Positions 46,290 through 56,944 of a stretch of DNA of 64,000 nt are shown piece after piece. Source of the DNA: Vandiemenella viatica. Taxonomy: Eukaryota; Arthropoda; Insecta; Orthoptera; Morabidae. Made by a program: the position numbers and the translations under genes. The stretch is from contig CM061920.1 of NCBI GenBank assembly GCA_031002005.1, positions 113,760,095 through 113,824,094 of the forward strand, given 5' to 3'. The notes under the pieces are model-generated. The model saw nothing but the letters and a program-made list of their open reading frames with translations, did not search any database and was not told the DNA's origin. How positions within the stretch are numbered: position 1 is the first letter of the stretch; every line of letters begins with the position of its first letter.

Positions 46290-46930
46290 TGAGTTTTGAA
46301 CATTTTTTCCTGAGTAGAAGATGGATGTCGATATTCAGCGCGCTGTCTTTTCTCTGCCATGTCGTAATGATGGACCCTCGACTCGTTCTTAGTCACAATA
46401 TTCAAAAGAAAGTAATCTCCTTTATCATAGTAATGCTGCGAAAGTTGCTCGCAGCTTTCCTATTGACACTATTTGTTCTTGTCTGTGCGATGAAGTGGTA
46501 ACCATCGTGAGCAGATTTTATGGTATGCCAATTGTTCAGTAATGAAGCCGACACATTCTTTGGATATTCCAATATGGTTTGCAGTATGCTTTTGAGTGAT
46601 TCGCTGGTCAGTTTTAATAAAATCAATGACAAGTCTGCAATGTTTATCAACTGTGGCAGTGATTGGATAACTGATGTATTTTCGTCAATAATTATGGCTT
46701 ATCCAGGTTTACAATCATGAAATTTTTCTGCCTATTGATTTACTGTAGGTGTATCAACAACATAATAGCCATAAACAGCATTTAAATGTTGTTGAATCTC
46801 ACGTTTTCAGCAGTTACAAATCCAATAACAGCACGCTGCTTAACTTGACATAGCACTAGAAGATGTCCACACTTCCGCTTCTCAAAATACACTGGATGAA
46901 TTAAACAGCTTCAATTCTGAGCATGAGTGT
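46290..46930 (-). pseudogene. Mariner-type transposase remnant
   Basis: The minus strand from about 46640 gives KTDQRITQKHTANHIGIS (HTH region), then KICSRWLPLHRTDKNK and CEQLSQHYYDKGDYFL. NIVTKNESRVHHYD near 46400 is the first catalytic site (GDET normally, here KNES), and EYRHPSSTQEKMFKT follows. Homology ends near 46290, before the second and third catalytic acids. The first catalytic Asp is replaced. No terminal repeats were found. Confidence 0.7.
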
Positions 46931-47002
46931 TGAGGGGGAATGTTAGTTCCACATGCCACTGGGCACACTTCTGAAGGTAATTTCGTTCATGCTCTACAGC
47001 AC

Positions 47003-47110
47003 TGGTTCCCAACGTGGGTCGTACCGCCCCCTGGTGGGCGTTAGAGAGCTCGAAGGGGGCGTTTGTGAACAAAGGCAAAGTTGGGGGGGTGTTGACGCCC
47101 AGCCAGCACC
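47003..47110 (+). mobile_element. hAT-type terminal sequence
   Basis: cactggttcccaacgtgggt followed by ccccctggtgggcg is a typical hAT left terminus of the cagtggttcccaac type. It is GC-rich against its surroundings. The opposite end was not found, so this is a fragment or a solo end. Confidence 0.6.
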
Positions 47111-49470
47111 CCCCTAGCCAACACAGGCATGGACGTGCCAGTAAAATTAATTACTAACACAAAAAAGTCAACAAATGTTTCAGCAAGTAATTCCAAATGC
47201 CTTTTAAGCAAGATCAGTGGGGATTAAAAGTTGGTATTAGTACATTATATCTTTGTTCCTATTGAACTCGGTGCGAAAAGGCCGGCGCCGGCTCCGATTT
47301 GCGTGAAAACGACCTTAGACTATCTGACATATGTTTTTAAAAAAAATAAGTTTTATTTTTTAAATTTTTTATTTTCTATGGAGGAAATTATGTATAGTTG
47401 CTTCTCTGACCATAAAATACTCCCAGAAGCTCACAACTCGTGGTGCCTGTGTTCTCCCGCATGAGACCGCATTTGGATCTGCAATTTCTTTCACTTGGTC
47501 CAGGCCTCTGCTGTGTATTTTCTTCTCGATGTCAGTCGGTCAACTGTTGTTCTCTGGCCCTCATGGTAATTTAGGGTTATGGAAAGAGTGTATACTATAG
47601 GTGCAAAGTGTGTCGACTTGGGACTTGAATGTGTGGAATAGGGAAGAAAGTATTTTCCTGAACTTTTGTTTGTACTTACATTTTACCAACAGTCGTTTTA
47701 TATAATGGAACAGAAGTAATCAGGGTGCCGGAAATGACTTTATAATGGAAAATTGTTAAATAGTATGGTCACCGGATTTGAAAATGGAAAAATTTCTTTT
47801 TAACGTGCCAAAAAAATCCGCTCATATGCTGGAGAGATAGATTATAGAGTGTCCTGGACAGACTTTGTCCGTCAGTCCTAGCCCCTGGCACGCTCAGCCC
47901 TTAGTCGCCCCCCCCCCCCCTACCACACACACACACACACACACAGTGACAAGGCCACTAGTCAGTATCCCATCATGGATCAGTCCTTCCATATGTGTGG
48001 ATACGCTGGCAAACTCCCTTAGGAATTCAGCAAGTCGAAAGTCCTGACGGGGGTTCGAAGGGCATCGGTCAGTTATTTATGAGCTCTGTGTGCAGATAGT
48101 TAAACTTTATCGCGAAAAATGGAAGATTTTTGTCACAGGCCTCTTACGTTACATTTAAGGGGCATCAAACAGATGGTTATAAAATTGGATGAGACATTTT
48201 TTACCACATTACAAAATTCAGTTAAACTTCGATTCTCAAAGCATAGTACAACATATTCCTGTATCTTGAAACACTAATGATACAGTAAAATTTATGGGTA
48301 TAATAATTTATTTATGTCAATAGTATTTATATAGTTATATTATTTAATTTATATTCCTCTCTTTCTTCAATATTTTATTTTTTGTTTTCTGTTCTCTCTT
48401 CATCGACTTATAAACAACCGAAACCCAAAAAACCATCAAGTTGGGTCACATGAATCTACCGTTTCTGTTCCGTTTCTTTTGATCATTTCCACTTATTATG
48501 CAAAATCTGAATTATTGTTTTGAAAAACCTCAACCCTGCATTCGGGATATATGGCTTACGCTTATTGATAGGCCTCATTCTCTAAATTTTTATTCATTAT
48601 ACTGCACCTTTTAATTTTAATCGAGATGAAAATCTGATATATTTTTATAAAATATCTTAGAACATCTTTACCATTTTAGCCGAAAATGTGTGAATCAAAG
48701 ACGGTCTGTAGGACTGTGTGTTCGTGGGGAGCGAGGTGTCCTGTCTGTCGCTGGACCACACTTAGAAGTCCTCTGAAGACAGTCAGTTACCCCGCCTATA
48801 TATAGATTACTAATATAACCATGAATTAGACTTATATTAACTCGAATTAACTGTTCTCCGTCCATCTTTATGCCTGCCTGTTTATCAGTTTGAGAAAATT
48901 CTGTCGAACATCTTGTTATGAAATTACATATTCAAGTTTCGGACTTGAATATCTCAATTCTGTCCACTTTTGATAGAGATCTGCCAACCGGAAGTGGCAG
49001 ATTAATGGTGTCACTTTTATCTAAGTTATTTTAAGAATATTTTTTAACTGAGATATTTGAAGAAAAAGTTATTTACCAAAGTTAAATAAACGAGTTACAA
49101 TTAACAACTTTTATTTCTAAATTTTTTCTATAAAGCTTAATAATTTTTATTATTCTTATTTCGTTACTACTATTTTGTACATCTCCGTGACTGGGCGGTA
49201 ACGTAATTTAAAAGTACTTCTAAAATTTGTATTTATACTTTTTAAACAAAATTAAATAAATAATAATTTTTTTTTCAGTTTATTTGTTTGTTGCAAAATA
49301 TTCAAGAAACAATGAACACAAATTTTAATTTATTTAATTAAATTGTAATAGTAAACCTATTTAATGGAATAACGTGATGCTGGTCATATCAAAATTTACT
49401 TTTATTTTCACAGATGTCACATTCAAAGAAAAAATTGTAGACAGTACAATGTCGAATACTTGAAATATGT
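47111..49470. other. Mostly unassigned, two microsatellites
   Basis: A C run at 47908-47920 and an (AC)n tract at 47924-47945 are the only clear features. The rest is AT-rich with no recognised protein. Part may belong to the hAT fragment at its left end. Confidence 0.4.
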
Positions 49471-49605
49471 AACTGTGAACGTTTTCACGGCGGCAGCACT
49501 GTAGAAAACACTCTCGGGATTCTAGCCGCGTCAAATAAAAGTCGACTGGCAACGTTTCGAGAGCCAGCACTGCTCCCATTGTCAAGCCCTGCTAAACTAA
49601 CTAAA
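49471..49605 (-). repeat. PLE pseudo-LTR, left
   Basis: From aactgtgaacgttttcacgg to ccctgctaaactaacta. It matches 52001-52135 with a handful of differences and contains attctagccgcgtcaaataa and cgtttcgagagccagcactg. The minus strand has a degenerate hammerhead-like pattern (stem-loop then GAAACG). Confidence 0.85.
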
Positions 49606-49623
49606 ACTGCCTAGCGGTAGTCT

Positions 49624-51973
49624 CTATATAGGGCTACCGGACGGGAGAGGAGGGGAACTCGCGCGGAAGGCGGGTCTGCTTGGTGACGTCATGTTCCGGT
49701 TGTTGTTATGCTCCCGTGTGTTTCGTAATTGTCTAATAACTGGCCTCCATGTTTGACTTATGTTAAGTCCTTGATCCCGATTTATCACATTGTTATTAAC
49801 TCTGATTTCAATCACCTCTTTCACGACACTATCCCAAAAATTGTTAGCATGGCAGAGGCGTGTCGTCTTGTCAAAGCACGGCTCATGACAGTTTTCAAGG
49901 GCGTGCTCTACTATAGCCGATTTTTCTTTCTGCCCCAACTTAAAGTATCTTATATGCTCTTTGCGCCTTTCATCGATCGTTCTCAAAGTCTGTCCTATAT
50001 AGGAAGAGCCACACTCACAAGGAATTTTATACACTCCAGGGGCCCGGAGATTTATACAATCTTTCGGGGTTCGTAATAACTGACGGATCTTAGGCGGGGG
50101 CCGAAAGATGGAGCGGATGCCTTGCTTGTTGAGCAGCCTGGCTATTTTCGATGTCACTGCTCCGCAGAAGGGCAAAAAGGCACGTGGGGGTTCTCGTTCC
50201 CCGTCATCCGTTTTGTTTTTGTTTCTTCTTCCGATAATCGCATGTCGAATTTCTTTGGAACTATAACCATTGGCCCTAAACATGCGTTCTAAGTGTCGCA
50301 GCTCTTCTTGTAGATGCTGATTGTCGGATACCGCCTTTGCCCTGTGGACCAACGTATTCAGTACGCCGCGCTTCTGAGATGGGTGATGAAAACTAAGGGC
50401 GTTTAGATAACGATCAGTGTGTGTGGGTTTTCTATACACACTGTGCCCCAACCTTCCGTTCGGCATCCGACGTACCAATACATCCAGAAAAGGAAGCGCG
50501 CCGTCTTTTTCGATTTCCATCGTGAACTTGATATTGGGGTGAACGCCGTTGAGATAGTTCACAAATTCATATAGGGCTGGTATCCCATGAGGCCACACGA
50601 GGAATGTGTCGTCAACAAATCTATAAAAACATTTGGGCTTTAAAGGGGCCGCGTCAAGAGCTACATGCTCAAAATGTTCCATGTAAAAATCGGCAATCGC
50701 TGGGGATAACAGGGACCCCATGGCCAAGCCGTCCGTTTGTTCGTAATATTTTTCTTGGTACACGAAATACGTCGACGTGAGCGTGTGTCTGAATAATTCC
50801 ACGAGTTTTTGGTCAAAATGTTCACTAAGTAGTTCGATTGTTTCCCTTAACAGCACCCGCGTAAATAACGATGTGACATCCAAACTGACCATAATATCGT
50901 CATGCTCTAGTCTCATTGTTTTAACCACTTCCACAAACGCAGCAGAGTTCTTAACGTGGCACATTGACCCACAAACGGACTTAACTGACGTGTGAGGTAT
51001 TTGGCCAATGTGTACGTCGGCAAATCTATGGCACTAACTATCGGCCGCATCGGAACATGCTCTTTGTGTATTTTTGGTAGGCCATACAATCTTGGTGGTC
51101 TTGGGGCTCGGACTGTCAAATTCTTCACTCTTTCTTCCGCCAATCCAGCTTCTTTTATTAAACTATTGGTTTTTCTGACTGTCCGTGCCTTGGGGTTGCG
51201 CGGAAGCACACGATATGCCTCATCTTCTGGTGGTAGTCAGTGTTGGTCAGAATTACGGTCGAATTTCCTTTGTCAGCTGGTAAAACCACGATTTCGGTGT
51301 CTTCCCGTAAAACACGTAAGCCGGCTCGTTCAGCTGCGGTCATATTGGGCTTAGGTGGTCTGGCCCTCGTCAGGATGCGCGTTGTCTCCCGGCATACCTC
51401 TTCCGCTGCGTCCGTTGGAATATTACGCACAGCTTGTTCCACTCCGCTGATGATGTTCATGATAGGCAAGGAACGTGGAGCCGGTGCGAAGTTCAATCCT
51501 TTCTTCAGGGCTGAGATAGCACCTTCGTCAATTTCTTTCCCCGATAGGTTAATCACGGTTCGTCTGTCTTCGGGTAGCTGGGTGTCGCGCAGATCACGCG
51601 ACAGGCAGTTGAATTTACAGCACTGCCTGCGCGTGGCCGTCCTTAATATAGAATTCTGTTGTCCGGTGGTGAAGTTGTCGACCCATTCCCAATCCATCGG
51701 CGAGAGGGCTGCTGCTAACAGCAAATGGCGTCCCATTAGTTCTCTAGCATTTTTGTCGAGGTCACGGCGAGTTTGACGAATCCTCTCCCTTACAATCGCC
51801 AGGCTGGTGCGGCGTAAAATCTTGTTCATGGCAGTAGTGTTTGCCGGATGGTTTACAACGGCAAACCGTGGCACTGTTTCGGTGTCTCTACACCTTAACA
51901 GGAAGGCCAGCGAACTCAGTAGTTTGGCCTTCTTGCAGCGCAGCTTCTCCAGATGTTTAATGCTGTGCGACAT
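49624..51973 (-). pseudogene. PLE polyprotein: RT plus GIY-YIG endonuclease, two frameshifts
   Basis: It starts MSHSIKHLEKLRCKKAKLL at 51973. Frame 51973-51158 includes VVLPADKGNSTVILTNTDY. Frame 51209-50913 has RPPRLYGLPKIHKEHVPMRP. Frame 50964-49624 (446 residues) has the RT core: IMVSLDVTSLFT (first Asp), TDGLAMGSLLSPAIA and CFYRFVDDTFLVW (catalytic). PFLDVLVRR and HTDRYLNALSFHHPSQK follow, then the nuclease GVYKIPCECGSSYIGQTLR with R and E downstream (IVEHALENCHE). Total near 780 residues, full length for the family. Overlapping frames suggest only two small indels (near 51180 and 50940). It copies and inserts the element. Confidence 0.9.
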
Positions 51974-52000
51974 ATCCTCCCCGTAGAGGTATGTTAAATA

Positions 52001-52135
52001 ACTGTGAACGTTTTCGCGGCGGCAGCACTGTAGAAAACACTCTCAAGATTCTAGCCGCGTCAAATAAAAGTCGACTGGCGACGTTTCGAGAGCCGGCACT
52101 GCTCCCATTGTCAAGCCCTGCTTAACTAACTAACT
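52001..52135 (-). repeat. PLE pseudo-LTR, right
   Basis: Direct repeat of 49471-49605, placed just upstream (in element orientation) of the ATG at 51973. Confidence 0.85.
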
Positions 52136-53063
52136 CAACGGCGTTCACCCCAATATCAAGTTCACGATGGAAATCGAAAAAGACGGCGCACTTCCATTTC
52201 TGGATGTATTGGTACGTCGAAAGCCGAACGGAAGGTTGGGGCACAGTGTGTATAGAAAACCCACACACACTGATCGTTATCTAAACGCCCTTAGTTTTCA
52301 TCACCCATCTCAGAAGCGCGGCGTACTGAATACGTTGGTCCACAGGGCAAAGACGGTATCCGACAATCAGCATCTACAAGAAGAGCTGCGACACTTAGAA
52401 CGCGTGTTTAGGGCCAATGGTTATAGTTCCAAAGAAATTCGACATGCGATTATCGGAAGAAGAAACAAAAACAAAACGGATGACAGGGAACGAGAAACCC
52501 CACGTGCCTTTTTGCCCTTCTGCGGAGCGGTGACATCGAAAATAGCCAGGCTGCTCAACAAGCAAGGCATCCGCTCCATCTTTCGGCCCCCGCCTAAGAT
52601 CCGTCAGTTATTACGAACCCCGAAAGATTGTATAAATCTCCGGGCCCCTGGAGTGTGTAAAATTCCTTGTGAGTGTGGCTCTTCCTATATAGGACAGACT
52701 TTGAGAACGATCGATGAAAGGCGCAAAGAGCATATAAGATACTTTAAGTTGGGGCAGAAAGAAAAATCGGCTATAGTAGAGCACGCCCTTGAAAACTGTC
52801 ATGAGCCGTGCTTTGACAAGACGACACGCCTCTGCCATGCTAACAATTTTTGGGATAGTGTCGTGAAAGAGGCGATTGAAATCAGAGTTAATAACAATGT
52901 GATAAATCGGGATCAAGGACTTAACATAAGTCAAACATGGAGGCCAGTTATTAGACAATTACGAAACACACGGGAGCATAACAACAACCGGAACATGACG
53001 TCACCAAGCAGACCCGCCTTCCGCGCGAGTTCCCCTCCTCTCCCGTCCGGTAGCCCAATATAG
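52136..53063 (+). pseudogene. Inverted 5'-truncated second PLE copy
   Basis: The open frame 52167-53063 (298 residues) repeats the C-terminal part of the RT-GIY-YIG protein from MEIEKDGALPFLDVLVRRKP to the same C-terminus. Only about seven amino-acid differences from the minus copy were noted (for example VRRM/VRRK, AKAV/AKTV, GVYK/GVCK, EVIEI/EAIEI). GVC replaces GVY at the GIY position, probably damaging the nuclease. It lacks RT catalytic motifs. Confidence 0.9.
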
Positions 53064-53086
53064 AGACTACCGCTAGGCAGTTTTAG

Positions 53087-53164
53087 TTAGTTTAGCAGGG
53101 CTTGACAATGGGAGCAGTGCTGGCTCTCGAAACGTCGCCAGTCGACTTTTATTTGACGCGGCTT
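53087..53164 (+). repeat. Inverted partial pseudo-LTR at the right PLE end
   Basis: gcagggcttgacaatgggag through gacttttatttgacgcggct is the reverse complement of part of 49525-49609, cut off near 53164 where mariner sequence begins. Confidence 0.8.
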
Positions 53165-53190
53165 GGAATTTTTTCACACAGCTTTAATGG

Positions 53191-54281
53191 TTGTAAACGA
53201 AAATGCAAACTAAGTAACTTATTTTTCTACATAGTTTCCTTCAACAAAAATACATTTCCCCCATCCAATGGGAAGTTTTCTGATCCCATCAAAGAAAAAA
53301 GAAGATGGCTCTCCTAGTTGCCAATTGCAAACATACTTTTTTACCACCACATAATCTTGAAATGCTTCCCCTTCTAATGCATCCTTCAGTGGACCAAACA
53401 TGTTTGTCATTTATGGATAAGACTGGATTCTATGGCGGGTGTTCAAAGGTTTTCCGTGCATTGCAACGAGTTTATAATGAGTAAGAACTACTATATACAG
53501 CAGTACGTTATCATGCAGAAAGAGGACATCACAAATGGGTAGACGGCATCATTGGTTGCAAAAAGCAGTGTTGACATCTTCCAGCAACTGGAAGTTATAA
53601 CCTGCATGCATTCTTTGAGTATGTAAGAAGTAAATCAGCGATACACCTTTTAAGTTCCAAAACAAAGTTGCCATACCTGTCCCAATGGGCAGTAGCATCG
53701 TAATCAGTGCTCAATCTCTGACTTTCTTCCACTGCGTTGTAAACGAAAATGCAAACTAAGTAACTTATTTTTCTACATAGTTTCCTTCAACAAAAATACA
53801 TTTCCCCCATCCAATGGGAAGTTTTCTGATCCCATCAAAGAAAAAAGAAGATGGCTATCCTAGTTGCCAATTGCAAACACACTTTTTTACCACCACATAA
53901 TCTTGAAATGCTTCCCCTTCTAATGCATCCTTCAGTGGACCAAACATGTTTGTCATTTATGGATAAGACTGGATTCTATGGCGGGTGTTCAAAGGTTTTC
54001 CGTGCATTGCAACGAGTTTATAATGAGTAAGAACTACTATATACAGCAGTACGTTATCATGCAGAAAGAGGACATCACAAATGGGTAGACGGCATCATTG
54101 GTTGCAAAAAGCAGTGTTGACATCTTCCAGCAACTGGAAGTTATAACCTGCATGCATTCTTTGAGTATGTAAGAAGTTAATCAGCAATACACCTTTTAAG
54201 TTCCAAAACAAAGTTGCAATACCTGTCCCAATGGGCAGTAGCATCTTAATCGGTGCTCCCTCTCTGACTTTCTTCCACTGC
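53191..54281. repeat. 545-bp tandem duplication in the mariner
   Basis: Units 53191-53735 and 53737-54281 begin ttgtaaacgaaaatgcaaac and end cttccactgc. They are about 98% identical by eye, separated by one base. Confidence 0.9.
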
Positions 54282-54475
54282 ATAAGTGTCTGCTTGTTTC
54301 TGGGGTATAGTGATTGACCCTTGTTTCCTTGCAGGTCATGATATGATTTAAAAAAAAGCCTCTCATTCATCTTCAAACTGATTCAGAAATGGTTGACACA
54401 TGTCTTTCTTTTTAGCCTCATTGAGAAGACTTGGAAACCACCTTGCCGGAACTTTTCTGTATCCAAGTATCTGAT
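53191..54475 (-). pseudogene. Mariner-type transposase remnant with duplicated C-terminal half
   Basis: The minus strand from 54475 shows CKETRVNHYTPETS near 54330 (first catalytic site, Asp to Lys or shifted), LMQWKKVREGAPIKM, and GTGIATLFWNLKGVLLINFL near 54210. A FNPRH-poor decayed middle follows, then LGEPSSFFFDGIRKLPIGWG and KCIFVEGNYVEK at the C-terminus near 53225. The stretch 53191-53735 repeats as 53737-54281, so the C-terminal half occurs twice. Dead copy; terminal repeats not found. Confidence 0.8.
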
Positions 54476-54639
54476 ACCATGGTAAGAATACTTCCAACAC
54501 TTACACTTACACAGCAACGGTAATTCAATTATCACCTATCACAGGATTACATATGGACTGAATATTAGTGTTATTGATGCTGGTCGCTGGGTACTGTTTA
54601 TGGCTTTGATTTTACACTTTATCACACACTATTTAAGAA

Positions 54640-55565
54640 TCATGCAAGAAGGATATATACATCAAAACAACAAGGGGATACAGGCAGATATCAACTAGAG
54701 TGTATCATGGTCAAACAGAGATTCAGGAATCAAGTTCTAGACTGTAAAGCACACCCAGGAGCAGACATAGATTATGACCATAATCTGATAGTTATGGACC
54801 ATAATCTGATAGTTATGAAGTGCAGGCTGAAATTCAAGAGAGTAAAGAAGCAGTATAATCAGAACAGACTAGAAGTGAAGAAACTGGAACAATCTATCAT
54901 ACAGAAAAAATTCGCAGAAATAGTAGACGTGGGTCTAAGAAATAAATCTGAAAGGAGCTCAACTGAGGAAAAATGGAATGCATTGAAGACCACAATAATG
55001 AAAACTGGAAAAGAAACATTAAGCTTTAGGGAATAAGTCACCCGTAAACCTTGGACCACAAAAGAAATTTGGGAGTTCATGGATCAGAGGAGAAGGCACA
55101 AAAACGCTCAGGATGAAGCAGGAAGAGAACAACACAGGCAATTTAGAAATCAAATAAGCAGGAAATGAAAAAATTAAAAGAAAGATGGCTGCAAGAAAAG
55201 TGTGAAGAAGTAGAAAAGGAAATGATCATAGGTAAAGCAGAGGTGGCATATAAGAAAATCAAATAGAGTTTTAGAGAAATGAAGAAAAGAGGTATAAATT
55301 TTAAAGCTGCCAATGGAAATCGCTTCTAAATTCAGGTAGCCGATAGGAGGAATATATACAGAAATTGTATGATGGAGGTGATTTGAACAACAGTGTATTG
55401 GAAAAAGAAGTTAAAATTGACATTGATGACTTAGGTGATCCTGTTTTGAGGACAGACTTTGATAGAGCGTTGAATGATTTGAAATCAAATAAGGCACTTG
55501 GAATTGATGAGATTCCTGCAGAACTTTGAAAACCCTAGGAGAAGATGGAATCTAAAGATTATTCA
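54640..55565 (+). pseudogene. LINE endonuclease-RT fragment
   Basis: YQLECIMVKQRFRNQVLDCK near 54690 corresponds to the YQIDYI...RFRN endonuclease region, followed by HPGADIDYDHNLIVM (SDH motif; Ser to Tyr). A perfect 21-base duplication (54776-54796, 54797-54817) repeats DHNLIVM. A linker in frame 54707-55036 and later frames lead to NKALGIDEIPAEL near 55490, the start of RT. Then sequence ends near 55565. Possibly the same broad LINE type as 26384-27440, but different segments. Confidence 0.7.
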
Positions 55566-56944
55566 AACTTCATTACGAAAGCTTCTGCGATCACTGTATG
55601 TATTATTTTGGTTCTCCGGGTGGAGCCGCATCGATTTATTAAAACCTAACATTTCTGCCATCATGCTGTGGCCTTTTTCAGAGGCTTCTTCTGTCTTAAG
55701 TGATAGTTCAGTTTTATGTTCTTGTTTAAATTTGCTAATCAGCATGTATTGCTTGAAATTCTGTTTATGGAGTCTACAATCAAAGTTCTGCACCTCCAAG
55801 GGTCACGACAAATAATAATCCTATAAGGTTAAATCAGGGTGTACCACATTCAGATCCAGCTACATTTACTGATCATTTGGAATATTAGTATTTAGTCCTG
55901 AAGGTAGAACACCTTGTATATATTACTCTTGAAACTTCATTTCTTGGTATAACTTGTCAACGACAGTATTATAGCAAAATGGGAAGATCTGTCTGAGGTA
56001 AATACAATTATTCAGTATCATAATTAGAAAAATTTAGAGTAAACAGAATCTAAGAACAGGCATCAAATCATACAGTAGTCATCAGTACAGTGATCAAGTA
56101 GGGATAACATTGTTAGCTGTAATATGGTTCCTGATATTGAAGCCATGAGTTATCAAAGAACAAGTTAAAGTGTACAAGCAAAAATAAAATAGCGATTCAA
56201 TTCAGATACAAAATGCAAGCCTCTATTAAAAAATGTAACAACTCAATTTTGTAAGCCAGTAACTTAACATCACTTGTCTACCTGGCAATGATTCCAATAT
56301 ATTTTGTGAAATCATCATAATGAATATTTATTGATACAATAATTTCGCTGATCTTCCATTTCTATCAAGCTAGTATCTTGAAGTATAAGTGACACGTCAT
56401 TAGCAAAAGATGAAAAGGCTTTTTTATTTTTAAAAATATCATTCTAACTTTAACACAGTCTTTTATTACCATAAAGACCTGAATACAAATGTAAAGACCC
56501 ATCAAAAATGCTTATTGTTTTGGAAAGGACAGAGAATAGTAGTTAAAACAATGAACCAATAGTGTAAAAGGGGGGAAAAAATATATACACTCCTTTTTTC
56601 CCCCTCAAATGTGATAAAATGAGCCCTTATTTTCTACATGGCAGTAAGTGATGAAATAATGTAATCATTACACAACACTAGAGTATTACCTTTAATAGGT
56701 GAGAAAGTTTCAATGAAAATGGCTAAAGCAAGAAGTTATTAATTTTACATCACTGAAGCACATATAGAAATTGCAAATTCTATTTCTTATCACAGAAATG
56801 CAAGTCAGACAATAACCTAACAATGATATCCGCATCAGCTCGATTATGTCTGACGTTGCAATCAAATCTTTCAAACAATGGAGAGCATAAAATCTACACT
56901 TATCAAAAGCAAGTTTTGGTCATTTAACGTCATCTGTCATGCCA
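55566..56944. other. Mostly unassigned; PLE-like terminal motif and small hairpin
   Basis: The minus strand at about 55690-55645 reads ctctgaaaaaggccac and, after a stem, gcagaaatgttagg, a degenerate hammerhead/PLE-end pattern. A hairpin pairs gggggaaaaaa (56571-56581) with ttttttccccc (56594-56604). No protein was recognised. Confidence 0.4.

Larger units (their letters stand above)
49471..53164 (-). mobile_element. Composite Penelope-like element with pLTRs and inverted partial copy
   Basis: A nearly complete minus-strand PLE (49606-52000) is bracketed by 135-bp direct repeats, 49471-49605 and 52001-52135. Joined at 52136 is an inverted second piece (52136-53164) that repeats the 3' third of the ORF and the terminal region. 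This arrangement of pseudo-LTRs plus an inverted, truncated unit is typical of PLEs. Inverted parts are nearly identical, so insertion is recent compared with neighbours. Confidence 0.9.

Noticed and set aside
49729..50076. 115-residue plus-strand ORF (and its mirror at 52611-52958)
   Set aside because: Antisense shadow of the PLE GIY-YIG region; it appears in both copies only because they are the same sequence.
51240..51776. 178-residue plus-strand ORF
   Set aside because: Antisense shadow of the PLE N-terminal coding region.
56571..56604. Transcription terminator hairpin
   Set aside because: G5A6/T6C5 pairing is simple-sequence, with no upstream gene, in eukaryotic DNA.
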